Source: PALSA-555 sp036521915
GTDB lineage: Bacteria; Actinomycetota; Acidimicrobiia; IMCC26256; PALSA-555
Length of the DNA: 9,497 bases
Direction of reading: 5' to 3'
Assembly (NCBI GenBank): GCA_036521915.1
Contig: DATDGU010000063.1
Coordinates: 1 to 9,497, forward strand
The notes under the pieces were generated by a model. The model did no database searches. It was given only the letters and a program-made list of their open reading frames with translations, and had not been told where the DNA came from. Positions 6,100 through 9,497 of this stretch are shown piece by piece (positions within the stretch are counted from its first letter, which is position 1; each line of letters starts with the position of its first letter). A program made the position numbers and the translations under genes.

Positions 6100-6599
6100 T
6101 GTCGCTCACGGACGCGGACCGTCAACGCGCCCAGCAGATCATCGCCCGCTACCCGTACGCGAAGTCGGCGCTGCTGCCGCTCCTGCATCTCGCGCAGGAC
6201 CGCGACGGCTGGGTCACCCCCGGCGCGATGGAGGAGGTCGCGGCGCTCCTCGGGCTCACCACCGCCCAGGTGCTCGGCGTCTGCTCCTTCTACACGATGC
6301 TCAAGCGCGAGCCCGTGGGGCGCCTCGTCGTCTCGGTGTGCACCAACGTGTCGTGCCTCGTGAACGGCGGCGGTGAGCTCTGCGAGGCGTTGAAGGGCCA
6401 GTACGCGGGCGACTCCGACGTCTTCGTCGAGGAGGTCGAGTGCATCGCGCACTGCGACCACGCGCCGGCGTTCCAGGTGAACTACGACTTCCACGGGCCG
6501 GCGGACGCGGCGGGCGCCGCGGACGTCATCGCCCAGTACCAGGACCGCCGCCTCGTGGCTCGCACCGTGTCCGGGACCGCCGTCGAGGACGTGCCGTGA
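6099..6599 (+). CDS. nuoE: NADH-quinone oxidoreductase subunit E, with a short N1a loop
   Basis: 24-kDa subunit of complex I with the [2Fe-2S] cluster N1a, located near FMN. It has 166 residues. An N-terminal helical bundle (about 1-70) is followed by a thioredoxin-like domain with ligands C81-x4-C86 and C115-x3-C119 (VECIAHCDHAP). Between C86 and C115 there are 28 residues. The E. coli, Thermus and mycobacterial proteins I can recall have about 35, so the loop that normally reads like TTxDGxFTL is missing. The long C-terminal tail of mycobacterial NuoE is also absent, although VNYDFHGP resembles the actinobacterial VNWEFFDN stretch. The ATG overlaps the nuoD stop by one base. The nuoF GTG overlaps the end of this gene by 4 bases. 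Confidence 0.96.
   Translation: MSLTDADRQRAQQIIARYPYAKSALLPLLHLAQDRDGWVTPGAMEEVAALLGLTTAQVLGVCSFYTMLKREPVGRLVVSVCTNVSCLVNGGGELCEALKGQYAGDSDVFVEEVECIAHCDHAPAFQVNYDFHGPADAAGAADVIAQYQDRRLVARTVSGTAVEDVP
6585..6589 (+). promoter_or_regulatory. Ribosome binding site of nuoF
   Basis: GAGGA inside the end of nuoE, 6 bases before the GTG at 6596. It decides the GTG start of nuoF. Confidence 0.65.
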
Positions 6600-7933
6600 G
6601 CCCCGACGCCCCGACCACCCCGCACGAGACGCCGGTCGTCACGGAGTTCCTGCGCGAACGACCCGACGACTCGTGGACGATGGCCGCGGCACGCGAGCAC
6701 GGGCACGCCTACGCGACCCTCGCCAAGGCCTTCCAGATGGGTCCGGAGCAGATCACGAGCCAGGTCAGCGATTCGGTGCTGCGCGGCAAGGGCGGCGCGG
6801 GGTTCGGTACCGGCCAGAAATGGTCGTTCCTGCCGAAGGGCGTGTTCCCCCGGTACCTGTGCGTGAACGCCGACGAGGGAGAGCCCTGCACCTTCAAGGA
6901 CCACATGCTCATCGAGCGCGACCCGCACCAGCTGCTCGAGGGCATCATCATCGCGGCGTTCGCGATCCAGACCGACCTCGCGTTCGTCTATGTCCGCGGT
7001 GAGTTCGCGCTCGGCGCCCAACGCCTCGGGCAGGCCATCCACGACGCCTACGCGGCCGGTTTCCTCGGCAAGAACATCCTCGGCTCAGGCTTCGACCTCG
7101 ACGTCGTGCTGCACCGGGGCGCCGGCTGCTACATCGCCGGCGACGAGACCGGGCTGCTGTCGAGCCTCGAGGGCGAGCGCGCCATGCCCCGCATCAAGCC
7201 GCCGTTCCCCGCCGCGCAGGGCGTCTACGCCGCGCCGACGATCGTGAACAACGTCGAGACGATCTCGACGGTGCCGTCCATCGTCGAGCGCGGGGCGGAC
7301 TGGTACAACGCGATGGGCGCCAACCGGTCGACCGGCACCCGCATCTTCTCGGTGTCCGGTCACGTCGAGCGGCCCGGGAACTACGAGGTCGAGCTCGCGC
7401 ACACCTCGTTCCGTGATCTCATCGAGGGCCTCGCCGGCGGGGTGCGCGGCGGGCGCAAGGTCGGCTTCTTCGTCCCCGGTGGTGCGTCGTCGCCGTGGCT
7501 CATGCCCGAGCACCTCGACGCGCCGCTCGACATGGACTACGTGCAGGGCGAGCTGAAGTCCATGCTCGGGTCGGGCGCGGTGATGGTCTTCGACGAAACC
7601 ACCGACCCGCTGCTCGTCGCGTGGCGGCTCTCGAAGTTCTTCGCGCACGAGTCGTGCGGCAAGTGCACGCCGTGCCGGGAAGGGTCGAGCTGGATCGAGA
7701 AGGTCCTCTACCGGATGGCGCACGGCCAGGGACGCGCCGACGACCTCGACCTGCTGCTGTCGTTCGGCAACAACATCGTGCCCGGGCTGAACGCCCCGTT
7801 CGCGCAGACGACCATCTGCGCGCTCGGCCCCAGCATCATGAGCCCGGTCGTGAGCCTCGAGCGGTGGTTCCGCGAGCCGATCCTCGAGCGCCTGCGCGCC
7901 GACGAGGCGCGGCGCGAGGAGGCGGTGGCCTGA
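6596..7933 (+). CDS. nuoF: NADH-quinone oxidoreductase subunit F (NADH/FMN subunit)
   Basis: 51-kDa subunit of complex I: binds NADH and FMN and passes electrons to [4Fe-4S] cluster N3. The length of 445 residues equals E. coli NuoF. Visible motifs are GKGGAGFGTGQKW (64-76; nucleotide/FMN site), NADEGEPCTFKD (91-102, with E96 matching E. coli E95) and the SLEGERAMPRIKPPFPA stretch (from S190). N3 ligands are C354-x2-C357-x2-C360 (SCGKCTPCREG) and C408 (TICALG). The flavin-site motif reads GAGCYIAGDETGL (175-187) where the family usually has GAGxYICGEETAL. The second acidic residue, E184 (E. coli E183), is kept, but C becomes A and the first E becomes D. The start is GTG 6596, overlapping the nuoE stop by 4 bases, with GAGGA 6 bases upstream. 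Confidence 0.97.
   Translation: MSPDAPTTPHETPVVTEFLRERPDDSWTMAAAREHGHAYATLAKAFQMGPEQITSQVSDSVLRGKGGAGFGTGQKWSFLPKGVFPRYLCVNADEGEPCTFKDHMLIERDPHQLLEGIIIAAFAIQTDLAFVYVRGEFALGAQRLGQAIHDAYAAGFLGKNILGSGFDLDVVLHRGAGCYIAGDETGLLSSLEGERAMPRIKPPFPAAQGVYAAPTIVNNVETISTVPSIVERGADWYNAMGANRSTGTRIFSVSGHVERPGNYEVELAHTSFRDLIEGLAGGVRGGRKVGFFVPGGASSPWLMPEHLDAPLDMDYVQGELKSMLGSGAVMVFDETTDPLLVAWRLSKFFAHESCGKCTPCREGSSWIEKVLYRMAHGQGRADDLDLLLSFGNNIVPGLNAPFAQTTICALGPSIMSPVVSLERWFREPILERLRADEARREEAVA
7916..7922 (+). promoter_or_regulatory. Ribosome binding site of nuoG
   Basis: GAGGAGG within the last codons of nuoF, 10 bases before the ATG at 7933. It supports this start over the in-frame ATG at 7951. Confidence 0.6.
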
Positions 7934-9497
7934 TGGCCGAGCCCGTCCCCATGTCGCAGTGGCCCTCCGAGTACCGCTACACGATCCCCGTCGCCGACGC
8001 GCCCGACCTCGTGAGCGTCACGATCGACGGCCGGACCGTGCAGGCCCCGCGGGGCGACCTGCTGATCCGCGTCGCGCAGAACCACGGCACCTACATCCCG
8101 CGCTTCTGCTGGCACGAGCGCCTCAAGCCGGTCGGGATGTGCCGCATGTGCCTCGTCGAGGTCGAGGGGATGCGCGGGCTCCAGATCTCGTGCGCCACCC
8201 CTGTCGCCGACGGGATGGTGGTGCGGACGACCAGCCCGGCGGTCACGACGGCGCAGGACGGCGTCCTCGAGTTCCTGCTGGTGAACCACCCGCTCGACTG
8301 CCCGGTCTGCGACCGCGGCGGGGAGTGCCCGCTGCAGGACCAGACGCTGGCCTTCGGTCCCGGCGAGTCCCGGTTCGTCGAGGAGAAGCGCCACTTCGCC
8401 AAGCCCACGCCCATCAGCGACCTCGTGCTCCTCGACCGGGAGCGGTGCATCCAGTGCGGACGCTGCACGCGCTTCGCGGCCGAGGTGGCGGGCGACCCGC
8501 TCATCGACTTCGGCGGGCGCGGTGCCGACACCGAGGTGATCACTTACCACGACACCCCGTTCGACTCGCCCTTCTCGGGCAACACGGTCCAGATCTGCCC
8601 GGTCGGCGCGCTCACGGCGCGTCCCTACCGCTTCCGCGCCCGCCCGTGGGACCTCGAGGCGAGCGAGACGTCCTGCACGGCGTGCGCTGTCGCCTGCCGC
8701 GGGTCGCTCGAGTCGACGTCGAACCGCCTCGTGCGCCTGCTGGGGGTCGACTCCGAGCCGGTGAACCAGGGTTGGCTGTGCGACAAGGGTCGCTACGGCC
8801 TCGAGTGGGTGCACAGCGACGCGCGTCTCCGGGCACCGCTGGTCCGTCGCGCCGGCGAGCTCCTCGAGGCCACCTGGCCCGAGGCGCTCGACGCCGCGGC
8901 CGACGCCCTGCGCCACACCATGACCGCCCGCGGCACGGTGGCCGTGCTCGGCGGCGCCCGCGACACGAACGAGGCCGCCTACACGTGGGCCCGCCTCGCC
9001 AAGGGCGTGATCGGCACCGACCACGTCGACGCCCAGCTCGATGACGGGCTCCCCACCGACGTCATGCTCGGCATGCCCCGCGCCACGATCGGCGACCTCG
9101 ACACGGCCAAGGCGATCGTGCTCCTCGCTCCCGATCTCAAGGCCGAGCTGCCCGTCCTCTATCTGCGGGTCCGGCGCGCCGTCGTCGACAACGGCGTGCC
9201 GCTCGTCGAGATCACACCCCGCGACTCGGGCCTCACGCCCTACGCGACCGCGATCGCTCGCTGCGTCCCCGGCGAGGCCGACCAGTCGGCGGCGCTCGTC
9301 GCCGACGCGTTCACCGGCTCGACGAAGTCGACGGCCGACGACGGGCAGGCGGTGGTCGACGCCGTCGCCGGGCGCGACGGACCGGTCGTCGTCGTCCTCG
9401 GCCGCTCGTCCGTCGCGGAGCAGGCCCTGGCGACCGTGCACGCCGCGGCGATCCTCGGGCGGGTGCCCGACACGCGGTTCCTGTCCGCGCTGCCCGG
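7933..9497 (+). CDS. nuoG: NADH-quinone oxidoreductase subunit G, 3' end beyond the window
   Basis: Largest peripheral subunit of complex I, an iron-sulfur wire between NuoF and NuoI. About 521 residues are visible, with no stop before the edge. The [2Fe-2S] N1b site has C59, C70, C73 and C87. N5 has the His-Cys3 set H119, C123, C126 and C132. N4 has C172, C175, C178 and C222. N7 has C248-x2-C251-x3-C255-x27-C283, the spacing found in Thermus. From about residue 245 the protein enters the molybdopterin-oxidoreductase-like domain, which in complex I normally carries no molybdenum cofactor. The remaining part of that domain is missing only because the window ends. The ATG overlaps the nuoF stop by one base (TGATG), so nuoG is coupled to nuoF. 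nuoH-N would be expected to the right. Confidence 0.96.
   Translation, partial: MAEPVPMSQWPSEYRYTIPVADAPDLVSVTIDGRTVQAPRGDLLIRVAQNHGTYIPRFCWHERLKPVGMCRMCLVEVEGMRGLQISCATPVADGMVVRTTSPAVTTAQDGVLEFLLVNHPLDCPVCDRGGECPLQDQTLAFGPGESRFVEEKRHFAKPTPISDLVLLDRERCIQCGRCTRFAAEVAGDPLIDFGGRGADTEVITYHDTPFDSPFSGNTVQICPVGALTARPYRFRARPWDLEASETSCTACAVACRGSLESTSNRLVRLLGVDSEPVNQGWLCDKGRYGLEWVHSDARLRAPLVRRAGELLEATWPEALDAAADALRHTMTARGTVAVLGGARDTNEAAYTWARLAKGVIGTDHVDAQLDDGLPTDVMLGMPRATIGDLDTAKAIVLLAPDLKAELPVLYLRVRRAVVDNGVPLVEITPRDSGLTPYATAIARCVPGEADQSAALVADAFTGSTKSTADDGQAVVDAVAGRDGPVVVVLGRSSVAEQALATVHAAAILGRVPDTRFLSALP

Noticed and set aside
7708..9441. Minus-strand open frame of 577 codons opposite nuoF/nuoG
   Set aside because: It is an antisense shadow caused by G/C third positions; nuoG ligands are all present on the plus strand.

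Overview
The window is very GC-rich (roughly 70 % by eye), densely coding, and made almost entirely of respiratory-chain genes. GC content, codon choice (G/C third positions), GTG starts, the gene families and the presence of an isoprenoid-chain reductase next to complex I point to an actinobacterium, possibly of the Acidimicrobiia. The taxonomic placement is an inference. No rRNA, tRNA, mobile element or CRISPR array was seen, and no gene-free stretch exceeds 300 bases.

Left part (1-1705, minus strand): a compact three-gene operon transcribed leftwards and leaving the window. In transcription order it encodes an unrecognised five-helix membrane protein, a double-cubane [4Fe-4S] ferredoxin, and the N-terminal 191 residues of a cytochrome b. 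The cytochrome b resembles the cytochrome b6 / Bacillus QcrB branch. It carries a cysteine (C82) at exactly the spacing from its haem-ligand histidines at which cytochrome b6 attaches the extra covalent haem c_i (c_n). A ferredoxin gene next to a haem-c_i-type cytochrome b is the most interesting feature of the window, because haem c_i lies on the cytoplasmic side, where a soluble ferredoxin could deliver electrons to menaquinone.

Middle (1706-3212): a 141-bp divergent intergenic region with a nested inverted repeat. It is followed by a plus-strand FAD-dependent geranylgeranyl-reductase-family gene, probably a reductase of the menaquinone side chain. After it come a perfect 10-bp all-GC hairpin (likely terminator) and a putative promoter region for the nuo operon.

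Right part (3213-9497, plus strand): nuoA-nuoB-nuoC-nuoD-nuoE-nuoF-nuoG of proton-pumping NADH:quinone oxidoreductase (complex I). Gaps are at most 7 bases, or genes overlap by 1-4 bases, so they are translationally coupled. nuoG runs off the right end. Nearly all cofactor ligands can be read directly: N1a (NuoE), FMN/NADH site and N3 (NuoF), N1b, N5, N4 and the optional N7 (NuoG), N2 (NuoB) and the quinone-site His/Tyr (NuoD). Departures from the consensus are a shortened N1a loop in NuoE and a variant nucleotide-site motif in NuoF.

Together the genes describe the menaquinone hub of the respiratory chain: complex I reduces the quinone, the FAD enzyme probably tailors its isoprenoid tail, and the divergent cytochrome b/ferredoxin/membrane-protein operon probably oxidises or reduces the same pool.
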